64,000 bases of DNA from Sphingobium sp. (GCA_023266575.1 JAHFPV010000003.1:1-64000), one strand, 5' to 3'. Shown: positions 33,770 through 42,900, counted from the first letter of the stretch. Numbers and translations: made by a program. The notes: generated from the sequence alone by a model not told the origin.

Positions 33770-34441
33770 ATGACATCTTCTCCCGCGCCGCTCAGCCGCT
33801 CGCTCTTTGGCTTTTCGATCTTTTATGGCGGCATGGTCTGCATCGCAGGCGTGCTGGGCAACAAGCAGGTGACGCTGGGGCCGGTGTCGGCGATCGGGCC
33901 TGCACTCGGCCTTGGCCCGCTGGCGGTGGAAGCGGGGATTTTCGCTTTCCTGCTGCTGGTGACGATTTCCAGTGCGGTCGCGGAATTGCATGGCCGCGCG
34001 GTCGCCAACCGGCTGGTGCAGATCGGTTTCCTGCCATTGATCGCCTCGATCCTGCTGTCGGTCCTAGTGCTGGCCGCGCCTGCCGCGGGGGACATGGACC
34101 CGGCGCGGGCGCAGGCCTTTGCCATGATGATGGGCGGCACGCCGCGCATCTGGGCGGGCGGGATCATCGCCTATGGCGTGTCGCAGACGTTGAACGTCAC
34201 CCTGTTCGCCATGCTCAAGGGGCGGGAGGGTAGCCGCCTGTTATGGCTGCGCGCGGCAGTGGCCAGCATCTTGTCGCAGATCGCCGATACGCTGCTGTTC
34301 GTGACCATCGCCTTTTACGGGGTATTCCCGATCGGCGAATTGCTGCTGGGGCAGATGCTGGCCAAGGTCGTGCTATCCGCGCTGCTGGTGCCACCGGTCA
34401 TCTATCTGCTGGTAGGGCTGGGGCGGCGGCTCGATCGCTAG
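33770..34441 (+). CDS. yhhQ: Queuosine precursor transporter, YhhQ family
   Basis: Inner-membrane protein of the YhhQ/VUT-1 family (DUF165), which imports queuosine precursors such as preQ0 or preQ1. It has 223 residues and about six hydrophobic segments. Family motifs are FYGGMVCIAGVLGNKQV near the N-terminus, SAVAELHGR (usually DxxxExyG-like) and SQIADTLLFVTIAFYG (about residues 165-180). It is a single gene behind a repeat region. No preQ1 riboswitch could be recognised upstream. Confidence 0.85.
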   Translation: MTSSPAPLSRSLFGFSIFYGGMVCIAGVLGNKQVTLGPVSAIGPALGLGPLAVEAGIFAFLLLVTISSAVAELHGRAVANRLVQIGFLPLIASILLSVLVLAAPAAGDMDPARAQAFAMMMGGTPRIWAGGIIAYGVSQTLNVTLFAMLKGREGSRLLWLRAAVASILSQIADTLLFVTIAFYGVFPIGELLLGQMLAKVVLSALLVPPVIYLLVGLGRRLDR

Positions 34442-34500
34442 AACTGGATAAGAGAAGTTCGACAGTGAACACGACATATGTGGCGAATTGCGCGGATGTG

Positions 34501-34518
34501 ATTAGTTAGCCAACTAAT
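34501..34518. promoter_or_regulatory. Small AT-rich inverted repeat between yhhQ and argB
   Basis: attagtt-agcc-aactaat (7-4-7, perfect) lies in an otherwise featureless 215-base gap. It may be an operator or weak hairpin; nothing further supports a role. Confidence 0.35.
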
Positions 34519-34657
34519 CGAATTTCTGTTGCGGGACGGGCGGTGTGGTCCGGCAAGGAGGTGGCCGGTGCGTTGCGGGTTTGTTGCGCTTGCCTGTTGC
34601 GCGCTATCCAGACCTGGAAACTTGCCCAACCCGTCCTTTGCCCCTATGCGCCCGCGC

Positions 34658-35563
34658 ATGACCAGTTCGCATGATCCCGTCCCGGCGCTGCTCGCCAAGG
34701 CTGAAACCCTCGTCGAGGCGCTGCCCTATATGCAGCGCTATGCAGGCAAGACGTTCGTGGTGAAATATGGCGGCCATGCGATGGGCGACCCGGAAGCGGC
34801 GCGCGATTTTGCCGAGGATGTCGTGCTGATGAAGGCGGTCGGCATCAATGTCGTGGTCGTCCATGGCGGGGGGCCGCAGATCGGCGCGATGCTGAAAAAG
34901 CTGGGCGTCGAGTCGGAATTTATCGGCGGACTGCGCGTGACCGATGCGGAAACCGCCAAGATCGCCGAAATGGTGTTGGCGGGATCGATCAACAAGGAAA
35001 TCGTCGGCTGGATCGCCGGGGCTGGTGGCCGGGCGGTCGGCATTTCGGGCAAGGATGGCGGGCTGGTCATCTGCGAAAAGGTGCTGGGCAAGCGCGAGGC
35101 GGACCCCAATTCGGGGATCGAGCGCAATGTCGATCTGGGCTTTGTCGGCGATCCGGTGAAGGTCGACCGGCGCATTCTCGACACGCTGACGCAGGATGGC
35201 ATCATTCCTGTGGTCGCGCCGGTGGGCATCGGCGCGGACGGCCATACCTACAACGTCAATGCCGACACGATGGCAGGCGCGATCGCCGCTGAACTCGGCG
35301 CGTCGCGCTTTTTCCTGCTGACCGATGTGGCGGGGGTGCTGGACAAGGACAAGAATTTGCTCACGGACCTGGACCCGGCAGCCATCGAGGTGCTGCAACA
35401 GGATGGCACGATCAGCGGCGGCATGATCCCGAAGCTGGAAACCTGCGTCAAGGCGGTCGAGGGCGGGGTGGACGCCGCCGTCATCCTAGACGGGCGGGTG
35501 CCGCACGCGATGCTGCTGGAAATCTTCACCAAGCGCGGAGCGGGCACGTTGATCCGCAAATAG
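34658..35563 (+). CDS. argB: Acetylglutamate kinase
   Basis: Phosphorylates N-acetylglutamate in arginine synthesis, cytoplasmic. It has 301 residues from ATG 34658 ([20 protein letters not shown]). A further ATG at 34646 and an open frame to 34529 exist, but family proteins start here. Motifs are [14 protein letters not shown] (about residues 28-41), [25 protein letters not shown] and [16 protein letters not shown]. The N-terminal helix is of the type found in arginine-inhibited hexameric enzymes. The HNH-like gene follows 7 bases later. Confidence 0.95.
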   Translation: MTSSHDPVPALLAKAETLVEALPYMQRYAGKTFVVKYGGHAMGDPEAARDFAEDVVLMKAVGINVVVVHGGGPQIGAMLKKLGVESEFIGGLRVTDAETAKIAEMVLAGSINKEIVGWIAGAGGRAVGISGKDGGLVICEKVLGKREADPNSGIERNVDLGFVGDPVKVDRRILDTLTQDGIIPVVAPVGIGADGHTYNVNADTMAGAIAAELGASRFFLLTDVAGVLDKDKNLLTDLDPAAIEVLQQDGTISGGMIPKLETCVKAVEGGVDAAVILDGRVPHAMLLEIFTKRGAGTLIRK

Positions 35564-35570
35564 AGCATAT

Positions 35571-35912
35571 ATGGCCCGCAAACATTCCAAACATGGTCGC
35601 CATGATGACGTGCATCTGGACGAGGATGAGGCTCCGGCGGTGGTGCCGCCTTGCTGGCTGTGCGGCCGACCCACGGGCGAGACGATCATCTGGCATCATC
35701 CTGTGCCAAAGAGCCGGGGCGGGCGCGATGTCGTGCCGATGCATCCCATCTGCCAGCAGATGCTGATCAAGAATTTCACCAATTCGCAATTGCAGCGTCA
35801 CGGCATGGATGCCACCGGCCTGCTGGCTGACCCCGCCGTGCGCAAATTTGTCGACTGGGTCGCGAACAAGGCGCCCGATTTCACCGCGACCATGACCAAG
35901 AAGCAGCGCTGA
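35571..35912 (+). CDS. HNH-fold small protein
   Basis: A 113-residue protein with an HNH-type zinc-binding nuclease signature: PPCWLCGRP (about residues 27-35), TIIWHHPVPKSRGGRDVV (about 39-56) and MHPICQQMLIKNFTN (about 58-72). The N-terminus is charged and likely flexible. It is one of the very short stand-alone HNH proteins whose role is unknown. It begins 7 bases after argB and is probably co-transcribed, so it looks like a housekeeping partner rather than a restriction nuclease. There is no methyltransferase nearby. Confidence 0.75.
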   Translation: MARKHSKHGRHDDVHLDEDEAPAVVPPCWLCGRPTGETIIWHHPVPKSRGGRDVVPMHPICQQMLIKNFTNSQLQRHGMDATGLLADPAVRKFVDWVANKAPDFTATMTKKQR

Positions 35913-35990
35913 GCGTTCGTCTTGTCCGCCCCTGACGCTGACGGCGTCATGTTATATGTCACAACGATCCCCCATTTGGAGAGCCGATCC

Positions 35991-36554
35991 ATGTCGCTGA
36001 CCCATCTTCTCGTCCCGACTTTCGTGCAGATGCTCAAGGGTCTGTCCGCCTGGCTGGCGAAGGCGCAGGCTACTGGCGGCGATGATGCCGATGCGCTGCT
36101 GTCCGCGCGGTTGGCACCCGACATGTTCCCGTTATCAACGCAGATCCGCTTTGCCTGCGTGCAGGCGCAGGAAGCGGTCTATCGGCTAAAGGGGGAGGAT
36201 TTTCCGGCCGCGCTCGGCGGACTGCTCGACGAAGGGCGCAATGGGGCGGAGCATCCCGGTTCGATCGCGGATGCACAGGGCCGGATCGCGCAAACCGTGG
36301 CGTTGCTGGAGGCGCTCGGTCCCGATGCGCTGGATGCTGCCGCTGGCACGATGATCGCCCATGCCCTGCCCAATGGGATGATTTTGGACCTGACCGCGGA
36401 GCAATATGCGCGGGACTGGAGCCTGTCCCAATTCTATTTCCACCTGATGAGCGCCTATGCGATCCTGCGGGGCAATGGCGTGGAATTGGGGAAAGCGGAC
36501 TATGTCGCGCACATGTTCCCCTATATCCGGCCGGGGACGATGCCGACGGGCTGA
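35991..36554 (+). CDS. DUF1993 family protein
   Basis: 187 residues from ATG 35991, preceded by ggaga. An in-frame upstream ATG (35922) lacks a ribosome binding site. It matches DUF1993: SLTHLLVPTFVQMLKGLSAW at the N-terminus, ADALLSARLAPDMFPL, QIRFACVQAQEAVYRL and SQFYFHLMSAYAILRGNGVELGKADY at the C-terminus. This is an all-helical fold of the DinB-like superfamily. Its function is unknown. The 3' end overlaps the convergent STAS-like gene by 34 bases. Confidence 0.85.
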   Translation: MSLTHLLVPTFVQMLKGLSAWLAKAQATGGDDADALLSARLAPDMFPLSTQIRFACVQAQEAVYRLKGEDFPAALGGLLDEGRNGAEHPGSIADAQGRIAQTVALLEALGPDALDAAAGTMIAHALPNGMILDLTAEQYARDWSLSQFYFHLMSAYAILRGNGVELGKADYVAHMFPYIRPGTMPTG

Positions 36555-36931
36555 TCGGGAATCACGGGGGCGAGCAGCCATTGCATGGCTTCCGGCTCGG
36601 TATCGAAGCAGGCCAGTTCGTCGCGATTGAGGATGCGTCGGGCCTGCATCCAGGCCAGCGAACTGCCCGTGACCATGGCGAGCTTGCGGCTTCTGATGTC
36701 GCCTTCGCCCAGCACCTGCTGGAAGGCGGCGACGGATTCCTGCGATTGCAGGCTGCAACCGGCAATGTCGCATAGCGTGATATGCTGGTTGCGCGCGCAG
36801 CCAAGCCGGGCGATGACCGGATAACGCGCTGCGCCGAACGCCCGGATCGTTTCGATGTCGAAAAAACCCGTCAGGGTCATGCGGATCAGGTCATGGGCCG
36901 GTTCGGCCTCGATTGTGTAGCTGCCTCTCAT
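36521..36931 (-). CDS. STAS/SpoIIAA-like hypothetical protein
   Basis: 136 residues from ATG 36931; a GTG two codons upstream and an open frame to 37033 are alternatives. The alternating strands and helices (YTIEAEPAHDLIRMTLTGFF, ETIRAFGAARYPVIARLG, QHITLCDIAG, RKLAMVTGSSLAWMQARR, FDTEPEAMQWLL) resemble SpoIIAA/STAS-like proteins that bind lipid or regulatory partners. The assignment rests on pattern only. Its 3' end overlaps the convergent DUF1993 gene, so both stop codons lie inside the other gene. Confidence 0.6.
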   Translation of the reverse strand: MRGSYTIEAEPAHDLIRMTLTGFFDIETIRAFGAARYPVIARLGCARNQHITLCDIAGCSLQSQESVAAFQQVLGEGDIRSRKLAMVTGSSLAWMQARRILNRDELACFDTEPEAMQWLLAPVIPDQPVGIVPGRI

Positions 36932-37031
36932 CCGCACACCATGCAGGAAAAAGCTTTCCGAAAGCTTGCGGCGATGCTTGTCCCCCGGCCATCGGACGGG
37001 GTAGAGAGAGGCAACGTTTTTCGGAGACCTC

Positions 37032-37322
37032 ATGGCCTACGCGCTTTATCAGATCATCGTCATCCTGCTCGACGTGCTGTGGTGGATCATCATCATCCAG
37101 GCGGTGATGAGCTGGCTGATTGCCTTCAACATCGTCAATATGGGCAGCGATTTCGTTCGCACCGTCATGACCGCGCTCGACCGGATGACCGCGCCCATCT
37201 ATAATCCCATCCGCAAGATCATGCCCGATCTGGGCGCGCTGGACCTGACGCCGATGGTCGTGTTGCTGGCGATCCTGATCATCCGTCAGGCGGTATTGCC
37301 CCCCTTATTCGGGCTGGTGTGA
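37032..37322 (+). CDS. yggT: YggT family membrane protein
   Basis: A 96-residue inner-membrane protein with two hydrophobic hairpin helices (about residues 6-30 and 72-95) joined by the family stretch DRMTAPIYNPIRKIMPDLGALDLTP (about 54-78). YggT proteins are linked to osmotic response and cell-envelope organisation, but the mechanism is not established. cggaga lies about 5 bases before the ATG. Its stop overlaps the start of the DUF167 gene (GTGTGA), a pairing conserved widely in proteobacteria. Confidence 0.88.
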   Translation: MAYALYQIIVILLDVLWWIIIIQAVMSWLIAFNIVNMGSDFVRTVMTALDRMTAPIYNPIRKIMPDLGALDLTPMVVLLAILIIRQAVLPPLFGLV

Positions 37323-37636
37323 CCGTCTGGGTTCAGGCGGGCGACGACCTGATCCTGGCTGTCCGGTTGACGCCGGGCGCGGCCAAGGAGATGGTCGGCG
37401 GCGTCTGGACCGATGAGAAGGGCGCGCAATGGCTGTCCGCGCGGGTGCGGGCGGTGCCGGAAAAGGGCCGGGCCAATGATGCGCTTGTCGCGCTGCTCGG
37501 CAAATATCTGGATTGGCCCAAGGGGGCGATTTCACTGGAATCGGGGGACAGCAACCGGCTAAAGCGGCTGCGCATCCGGGGCGGCGCACAGCCGCGCCTG
37601 ATCAGCATCATCGAACAACAGGTTGACGTGACATGA
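37319..37636 (+). CDS. yggU: DUF167 (YggU) family protein
   Basis: A 105-residue DUF167 protein: [17 protein letters not shown] near the N-terminus, then [49 protein letters not shown]. The function is unknown. It starts with GTG inside the yggT stop, and its stop overlaps the folD start (ATGA), so yggT-yggU-folD is one translationally coupled unit. Confidence 0.88.
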   Translation: MTVWVQAGDDLILAVRLTPGAAKEMVGGVWTDEKGAQWLSARVRAVPEKGRANDALVALLGKYLDWPKGAISLESGDSNRLKRLRIRGGAQPRLISIIEQQVDVT

Positions 37637-38526
37637 CCATCGGCAAGATCATCGACGGCAAAGCTTTCGCGGCAGGGCTGCGCGACAAAGTGGCCGAGGG
37701 CGTCGCCGCTTTCGTGGCGCAGGCGGGGCGCAAGCCGGGGCTGGCGGTGGTGCTGGTGGGCGAAGATCCGGCGAGCGCCGTCTATGTCCGCAACAAGGGC
37801 AAGATGACGGTCGCGACCGGCATGGAAAGTTATGAGTTCAAGCGCCCGGCCAGCATCGGCGCGGACGATCTGCTCGACCTGATCGAGGAGCTGAACCATG
37901 ACGACCGGGTCGATGGCATTTTGGTCCAGCTGCCGCTGCCCGCCCATATCGACGAAAGCGCCGTTCTGGCCGCGATCGACCCGGCCAAGGATGTCGATGG
38001 CTTCCATGTCGTCAATGCGGGCAGACTGGCGACGGGGCAGGAGGCGCTGGTGCCCTGCACGCCGCTGGGTTGCATCATGCTGCTGAAGGATGAGCTGGGC
38101 GACCTCAGCGGTCTGGAAGCCGTGGTGGTGGGCCGGTCCAACATCGTGGGCAAGCCGATGGCGCAGCTGCTGCTGGCGGAAAGCTGCACCGTGACGATCG
38201 CCCATAGCCGCACCCGCGACATTGCCAGCATCGTCCATCGCGCCGACATCGTCGTTGCCGCCGTCGGGCGTGCCGAAATGGTCAAGGGCGAATGGATCAA
38301 GCCGGGCGCAACGGTGATCGACGTCGGCATCAACCGGGTGGCCGATACCGAAGATGGCAAGAGCCGGATCGTGGGTGACGTCGCCACCGCCGAGGCGCTG
38401 GCCCATGTCCGCGCCATAACGCCCGTGCCGGGCGGGGTCGGGCCGATGACGATCGCGGTGCTGCTGCGCAATACGCTGGTCGCGGCTCATGCCCGCGCGG
38501 GGCTGGCCAAGCCAGACGGGCTGTGA
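37633..38526 (+). CDS. folD: Methylenetetrahydrofolate dehydrogenase/cyclohydrolase
   Basis: Bifunctional enzyme that converts 5,10-methylene-THF to 10-formyl-THF, supplying formyl units for purN and initiator tRNA, cytoplasmic, 297 residues. Motifs are [20 protein letters not shown] with the catalytic Tyr and Lys (about residues 38-57), [23 protein letters not shown] and the NADP-binding [17 protein letters not shown] (about 163-179). Near the end lies [17 protein letters not shown]. It is overlapped at both ends by neighbours (ATGA; GTGA). Confidence 0.95.
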   Translation: MTIGKIIDGKAFAAGLRDKVAEGVAAFVAQAGRKPGLAVVLVGEDPASAVYVRNKGKMTVATGMESYEFKRPASIGADDLLDLIEELNHDDRVDGILVQLPLPAHIDESAVLAAIDPAKDVDGFHVVNAGRLATGQEALVPCTPLGCIMLLKDELGDLSGLEAVVVGRSNIVGKPMAQLLLAESCTVTIAHSRTRDIASIVHRADIVVAAVGRAEMVKGEWIKPGATVIDVGINRVADTEDGKSRIVGDVATAEALAHVRAITPVPGGVGPMTIAVLLRNTLVAAHARAGLAKPDGL

Positions 38527-39170
38527 GGGTGCGGCTGGCGTTGCTGGTGGCGCTGGGCGCGGCGGCATTGGTCGCCGCGAAGCCGCCGCTGCGTTTCCAG
38601 CCTGATCCCAGCTCCGTCATCGCCGCCGAAATCGCGTTCAGCCGGTTGGCGCAGGAAAAGGGGCAATGGACTGCCTTTCGCGCCACCGCCGCTGACGATG
38701 CGGTGATGTTCGTGCCGCAGCGGGTGCTGGCGAAGGACTGGCTGAAAGGCCGTGCCGACCCGGTGGCACCGGTCAAATGGTCGCCGTCGATCGTCTATGT
38801 CTCGTGCGACGGCGATCTGGCCGCCAGCACCGGCAACTGGACGCGACCGGACGGGGCGGTGGGTTATTTCACCACGATCTGGCGGCGCGACAAGAAGGGC
38901 GCGTGGAAGTGGATCGCCGACCATGGCGATACGCTGGCCAAGGCGCGCGATGTGCCGGAATTTCTGAGCGGGAAGGTGGCGACCTGCAAGCGGGCTGAGC
39001 GTCCCGATGGCCCGCCGCCTGGCAAGGACGCACCGCCGCCTCCGCCTGACGACAGCCTGCTCTGGTCGGCGCAGGTCGCGACCGATGGCAGCCGCCGCGT
39101 GACCGTGCAGATGTGGAATGGCAGCGGCTATGATATTGTGATCGACGACAGGGTAGGGGCGGCATCATGA
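38523..39170 (+). CDS. Exported NTF2-like (DUF4440-type) hypothetical protein
   Basis: 215 residues with a signal peptide ([19 protein letters not shown]). The middle part (about 30-150) has the pattern of an NTF2/DUF4440 cone fold: [68 protein letters not shown] Pro-rich linker ([14 protein letters not shown]) leads to a short C-terminal beta segment. Function unknown. It is coupled to folD upstream (GTG in the folD stop) and to marC downstream (ATGA overlap). Confidence 0.7.
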   Translation: MRVRLALLVALGAAALVAAKPPLRFQPDPSSVIAAEIAFSRLAQEKGQWTAFRATAADDAVMFVPQRVLAKDWLKGRADPVAPVKWSPSIVYVSCDGDLAASTGNWTRPDGAVGYFTTIWRRDKKGAWKWIADHGDTLAKARDVPEFLSGKVATCKRAERPDGPPPGKDAPPPPPDDSLLWSAQVATDGSRRVTVQMWNGSGYDIVIDDRVGAAS

Positions 39171-39787
39171 TCGAATTGTTCATTTCCGCCTTCGTCACCC
39201 TGTTCGTGGTGATCGATCCGCCCGGCTGCGCGCCCATCTATGCCAGCCTGACCGGCGGGGCCAGTCCGGCGCAGCGCAAGGCGATGGCGATCCGCGCGGT
39301 CGGGATTGCCGCCGCGATCCTGCTGGTGTTCGCCCTGTGGGGCAAGCAGTTGCTGGGCGTGCTGGGGATCGCACTCGACAGTTTCCGCATTGCGGGCGGC
39401 ATCATGCTGTTCATGATCGCGATGGACATGGTGTTTGAAAAGCGCACCCAGCGGCGCGAGGACCGGGCGCAGAAGATCAGCGCCGAAGAGCCGCATGTCG
39501 AGGATGTGTCGGTATTCCCGATGGCGATGCCGATGATCGCCGGGCCGGGATCGATCGCGACCGTCATGCTGCTGATGTCGCGCGCGGACGGCATGGGCGA
39601 ACGGATGGTGGTGCTGGGCGCGGTCGTCGTGACGCTGCTGCTGATGCTGGGATCGCTGCTGGCGGCGGGGCCGCTGATGGCGCTGCTGGGCCACAAGATC
39701 GAGGCGGTGATTACGCGGCTGCTGGGGGTGCTGTTGGCGGCGCTGGCGGCGCAGTTTGTGATCGACGGGTTGAAGGCGAGTTTTTAA
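39167..39787 (+). CDS. MarC family inner-membrane protein
   Basis: 206 residues with six hydrophobic segments, MarC/YchE family: FISAFVTLFVVIDPPGCAPIYASL at the N-terminus, AGGIMLFMIAMDMVFEKRT (about residues 75-93), FPMAMPMIAGPGSIATVMLL (about 113-132). MarC was once linked to multiple antibiotic resistance, but that role was not supported later; the function is open. It ends the yggT-yggU-folD-NTF2-marC run and is followed by two hairpins. Confidence 0.87.
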   Translation: MIELFISAFVTLFVVIDPPGCAPIYASLTGGASPAQRKAMAIRAVGIAAAILLVFALWGKQLLGVLGIALDSFRIAGGIMLFMIAMDMVFEKRTQRREDRAQKISAEEPHVEDVSVFPMAMPMIAGPGSIATVMLLMSRADGMGERMVVLGAVVVTLLLMLGSLLAAGPLMALLGHKIEAVITRLLGVLLAALAAQFVIDGLKASF

Positions 39788-39793
39788 GGATAG

Positions 39794-39849
39794 GGGGTGG
39801 GGCACGCCCCCACCCCAACCCTTCAAACGAGTCACGTGCCTCGTTTGAA
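39794..39849. terminator. Double hairpin between convergent marC and ompA-like genes
   Basis: The first hairpin is ggggtgggg/ccccacccc (39794-39802, 39808-39816, 5-base loop). The second is ttcaaacgag/ctcgtttgaa (39822-39831, 39840-39849, 8-base loop). Both stems are perfect. They lie between convergent genes; a long T tract is missing, so they may be dispersed repeats that also block transcription. Confidence 0.5.
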
Positions 39850-39875
39850 CCTGAAGGGGAGGGGCTTATTGGGAC

Positions 39876-40556
39876 TTAACCCCGCACGTCGGCTTCGGTG
39901 ACCGGCGAGATCTTGATTTCGACGCGGCGGTTGGCGGCCTTGCCTTCTTCGGTGGCGTTGGACGCGATCGGCTGGGTTTCGCCATAGCCGCGGGTGCCGA
40001 TGCGGGCGGACTGGACGCCGCGACCGATCAGATAGTCGGCGACGGAGCGGGCGCGCCGTTCCGACAGGGTCTGGTTATAGGCGTCCGCGCCGTCGCTGTC
40101 GGTGTGGCCCAGCACGTCGATATAGGTTTTGGGATATTGCGCCAGCACCGCCGCGACATCGTTCAGCGTCGGCTGGAACTGGGGCTGCACATCGGCGCGA
40201 TCATAACCAAAGGTGATGCCGGACGGCATCCGCAGCAGCAGATTGTCGCCATCGCGAATCACGTCAACGCCGGTGCCGGCGGTTTCCTCGCGCAGTTTGC
40301 GTTCCTGAGCGTCCATATAGGCACCGATGCCCGCGCCCGCGACCGCGCCGATGCCTGCGCCCAGGATCTTTTCGGTCCGGTCGTTGCGGCCGCCGACCAG
40401 ATCACCCAGCAGGTAACCGCCCAACGCGCCGCCAATGCCGCCGATCGCCGCCTTCGATATGGAGCGCTGACCCGTGGTCGGATCGGTGGTGCAGGCGGTG
40501 GTGGCCAGCATGGCGGCCAGACCTGCGGCGCCGATGATGCGGTGAGGAATATTCAT
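39876..40556 (-). CDS. OmpA-family lipoprotein with glycine zipper (YiaD-like)
   Basis: 226 residues from ATG 40556, with cagga just upstream. An N-terminal export signal ends near ATTAC, a possible lipoprotein cleavage site (Cys about residue 22). A glycine-zipper region follows (AIGGIGGALGGYLLGD and GAGIGAVAGAGIGAYM, about residues 37-80). The C-terminal OmpA domain (about 110-222) binds peptidoglycan: VLGHTDSDGADAYNQTLSERRARSV carries the conserved Asp and Arg-type residues. It probably tethers the outer membrane to the cell wall. It is monocistronic. Confidence 0.88.
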   Translation of the reverse strand: MNIPHRIIGAAGLAAMLATTACTTDPTTGQRSISKAAIGGIGGALGGYLLGDLVGGRNDRTEKILGAGIGAVAGAGIGAYMDAQERKLREETAGTGVDVIRDGDNLLLRMPSGITFGYDRADVQPQFQPTLNDVAAVLAQYPKTYIDVLGHTDSDGADAYNQTLSERRARSVADYLIGRGVQSARIGTRGYGETQPIASNATEEGKAANRRVEIKISPVTEADVRG

Positions 40557-40708
40557 GATCCTGTTCCCTTGTCTTTTTGCGTCCGTGTGAGACGAATAGC
40601 CCACCAAATGGTCGAACGGTGCGTTTGTTCCACAAGCGAACTGAACCGGTGATGATGGGGATGTTGTGAAATTGAAAGAATAGCGGCTATAGGAGGTCGC
40701 TGACCGCC

Positions 40709-42043
40709 ATGGCCACGATCCCCCTTCCCAATCCGACGCCCTTTCCCTGGGCCGATCTTTTCATCATCCTTGCGCTGGTGGCGCTGAACGGCGTCTTTGC
40801 GATGTCGGAACTCGCCATCGTGTCGGCGCGCAAGCCGCGCTTGCAGGGGCTGGAGAAGGCGGGGCGCAAGGGGGCGACGACCGCGCTGAAGCTGGCCAGC
40901 GATCCGGGCAAATTTCTGTCGACCGTGCAGATCGGCATCACCCTGATTGGCATCATCGCGGGCGCCTATTCAGGCGCGAGCCTGGGCGGGCCGGTGGGCG
41001 AGCGGCTCCATGCGCTGGCCCAGAGCGTGGGTTTGGGCCTGTCGGTCAATGCGTCGGAAAATCTGGGCTTTGCACTGGTCATCGGCTTTACCACCTATGC
41101 GTCGCTGATCATCGGCGAACTGGTGCCCAAGCAATTTGCGTTGCGCGCGCCCGAACCGATCGCGGTGATCATGGCCGGACCAATGCTGTGGCTGTCCAAG
41201 GCGACTGCGCCGATCGTGTGGGTGCTGGACGGGTCGAGCGCGCTGATTTTCAAGCTGCTGCGGATGAACCGCGAATCGGAGCATCATGTGACGGCGGAGG
41301 AGCTGCACCTGATCGTTGCCGAAGCCAGCAAGTCGGGCGTGATCGAGGAAAGCGAGCGGGCGATCATTTCGGGCGTCGTGCGGCTGGCCGACCGGCCGGT
41401 GCGCGAGGTGATGACGCAGCGGATGGATGTCGACTGGATCGACATTGGCGCGGACGATGCGACGATTCGCGCGCGGCTGCTGGAAACGCCCCATACCCGC
41501 CTGCCGGTGGGGCGCGGGTCAGTGGAGGATATTATCGGCATCGTCCAGGCGCGCGATATCATGAGCGCGCTGTTCCGGGGCGAAACGCTGAACGTCGGCG
41601 CGCTGATGCGCAAGGCGGAGGTGGTGCCGGACCAGGTCGACGCGATGGACGCGCTGGAAGTGCTGCGCCGGTCGGACGTGCCGATGGTGATGGTCCATGA
41701 CGAATATGGCCATTTTGAAGGGATCGTGACCCCTGCAGACCTGCTGTCCGCGATTGCGGGCCATTTCGCGTCGGACCGCGACGCCTATGACGAACCCGAC
41801 ATGGTCGAGCGCGAGGATGGCAGCCTGCTGGTGTCGGGGCAGATGCCGATCGACCAGCTGGCCGAGCGGATCGGCATCGACCTGTCGGAGGACCGCGATT
41901 ATGCGACCGTGGCAGGCCATGCGCTGTGGCTGCTCAAGCGCCTGCCCGAAGTCGGCGATTATGTGGACGATCAGGGCTTCCGCTTCGAGATTGTCGATAT
42001 GGACGGGCGCAAGATCGACAAGGTGCTGGTCGCGGCGCGCTGA
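40709..42043 (+). CDS. CNNM/CBS/CorC-HlyC domain membrane protein (hemolysin C family)
   Basis: 444 residues. The N-terminal CNNM (DUF21) transmembrane domain covers about residues 10-200 (LFIILALVALNGVFAMSELAIVSARKPRL, LIGELVPKQFALRAPE). Two CBS domains follow at about 220-340 (VREVMTQRMDVDWID, LPVGRGSVEDIIGIVQ, VPMVMVHDEYGHFEGIVTPADLL). The C-terminal CorC_HlyC domain (about 358-440) includes VAGHALWLLKRLPEVGD. Proteins of this design are linked to magnesium or cobalt efflux; the hemolysin label is historical. It stands alone on the plus strand. Confidence 0.9.
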   Translation: MATIPLPNPTPFPWADLFIILALVALNGVFAMSELAIVSARKPRLQGLEKAGRKGATTALKLASDPGKFLSTVQIGITLIGIIAGAYSGASLGGPVGERLHALAQSVGLGLSVNASENLGFALVIGFTTYASLIIGELVPKQFALRAPEPIAVIMAGPMLWLSKATAPIVWVLDGSSALIFKLLRMNRESEHHVTAEELHLIVAEASKSGVIEESERAIISGVVRLADRPVREVMTQRMDVDWIDIGADDATIRARLLETPHTRLPVGRGSVEDIIGIVQARDIMSALFRGETLNVGALMRKAEVVPDQVDAMDALEVLRRSDVPMVMVHDEYGHFEGIVTPADLLSAIAGHFASDRDAYDEPDMVEREDGSLLVSGQMPIDQLAERIGIDLSEDRDYATVAGHALWLLKRLPEVGDYVDDQGFRFEIVDMDGRKIDKVLVAAR

Positions 42044-42096
42044 CGGGCGGCGTCGCTTTTAATTGCTACGCGGCGGCGGGTGGAGTGGCCATCGCT

Positions 42097-42621
42097 TCAG
42101 GACTGCGGGGTGACCAGCGGTGGCTGCAGTGAGTAATGCGCGTGTACCAAACGCCAATCGCGCCTGCTTGTCCGCACATAGACCTGACTTTCGCGGCCGC
42201 CGCGCGTGTGAAGTTCCTTACCGTTCGTCATGACGCCGTCGAAATCCCACATGAATTCCACGATCACCGTGTTTCCAAAAACCTGTATTGCGGGGCTGGC
42301 GACCAAGCGCAGGTCTCTTGTGATAAATTTATCACGGAAAAAGGAATGGACTGTCCTGTTGATCGCGGGCCAACCCTTATGAATGCCGGAGGTGTTGATG
42401 AAGGTGATGTCGTCGCTGTCATTCCAGAGCATTTTAGCCGCTTCAACGTCGCCGCTGTTGATGGATGCAATATAGCGGTCGATCTGGTGCGCGACTGCCA
42501 CCTGAGCCTTCGTCGCTGGCTCGGCCGGCATATTGGCTGACATGCCTTGCGCGACAGCCTGGCCGACAGGCGGGACAGCGACGCATAGGAGGGCTGACAT
42601 GATCCTCAAGCGAACATCCAT
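42097..42621 (-). CDS. Exported SnoaL/NTF2-like protein
   Basis: 174 residues with a signal peptide (MDVRLRIMSALLCVAVPPVG, cleavage near AVAQ). The mature part is a single SnoaL_3/NTF2-like domain: HQIDRYIASINSGDVEAAKMLWN, ITFINTSGIHKGWPAI, VIVEFMWDFDGVMTNG, VYVRTSRRDWRLVHAHYS. This alpha-beta cone fold may bind a small molecule or be enzymatic; no catalytic set is evident. ATG 42621 and a GTG two codons earlier are possible starts, with ggag upstream. It is isolated between the CBS protein and the cytochrome c gene. Confidence 0.8.
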   Translation of the reverse strand: MDVRLRIMSALLCVAVPPVGQAVAQGMSANMPAEPATKAQVAVAHQIDRYIASINSGDVEAAKMLWNDSDDITFINTSGIHKGWPAINRTVHSFFRDKFITRDLRLVASPAIQVFGNTVIVEFMWDFDGVMTNGKELHTRGGRESQVYVRTSRRDWRLVHAHYSLQPPLVTPQS

Positions 42622-42681
42622 CGTCACACTCCATGCTCGGCGCAACATAACGCTACAATATAGCGCGGCATCCTGCCGCAT

Positions 42682-42818
42682 GGTCGCGGTGACACCTAGA
42701 TGACAGAATTATGCTGCCTGGCATGATGGCCAGGCTGCTGAGGCCGGTTGGCATGGCCTTTCTTGCCCTCCCGCCGTCCCAGCGGAACGGCACGGATGCT
42801 TTCATCGCCCAAACGACG
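42682..42818. other. Intergenic sequence upstream of the SnoaL-like gene
   Basis: Non-coding. No repeat or strong promoter was recognised beyond the hairpins that follow at 42819-42900. Confidence 0.4.
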
Positions 42819-42847
42819 AAGGGCGCAGCAACCGTGCTGCGCCCTTT
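42819..42847 (-). terminator. Terminator after the cytochrome c gene
   Basis: aagggcgcagca (42819-42830) and tgctgcgccctt (42835-42846) form a perfect 12-base-pair stem with a four-base loop. It lies about 70 bases beyond the cytochrome c stop on the minus strand. The following minus-strand sequence is only moderately T-rich. Confidence 0.65.
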
Positions 42848-42851
42848 GTCA

Positions 42852-42900
42852 ATTTGAAATTCGCTCCCGACCTTGCCGAAAAATGTGGCGAATTTCAAAT
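42852..42900. repeat. 13-base inverted repeat beyond the cytochrome c gene
   Basis: atttgaaattcgc (42852-42864) and gcgaatttcaaat (42888-42900) are perfect inverse copies separated by 23 bases. Unlike the GC-rich repeats elsewhere in the window it is AT-rich. Confidence 0.6.

Noticed and set aside
35571-35912. HNH protein as part of a restriction system
   Set aside because: It has no methyltransferase, specificity subunit or mobile-element context and lies close behind argB.
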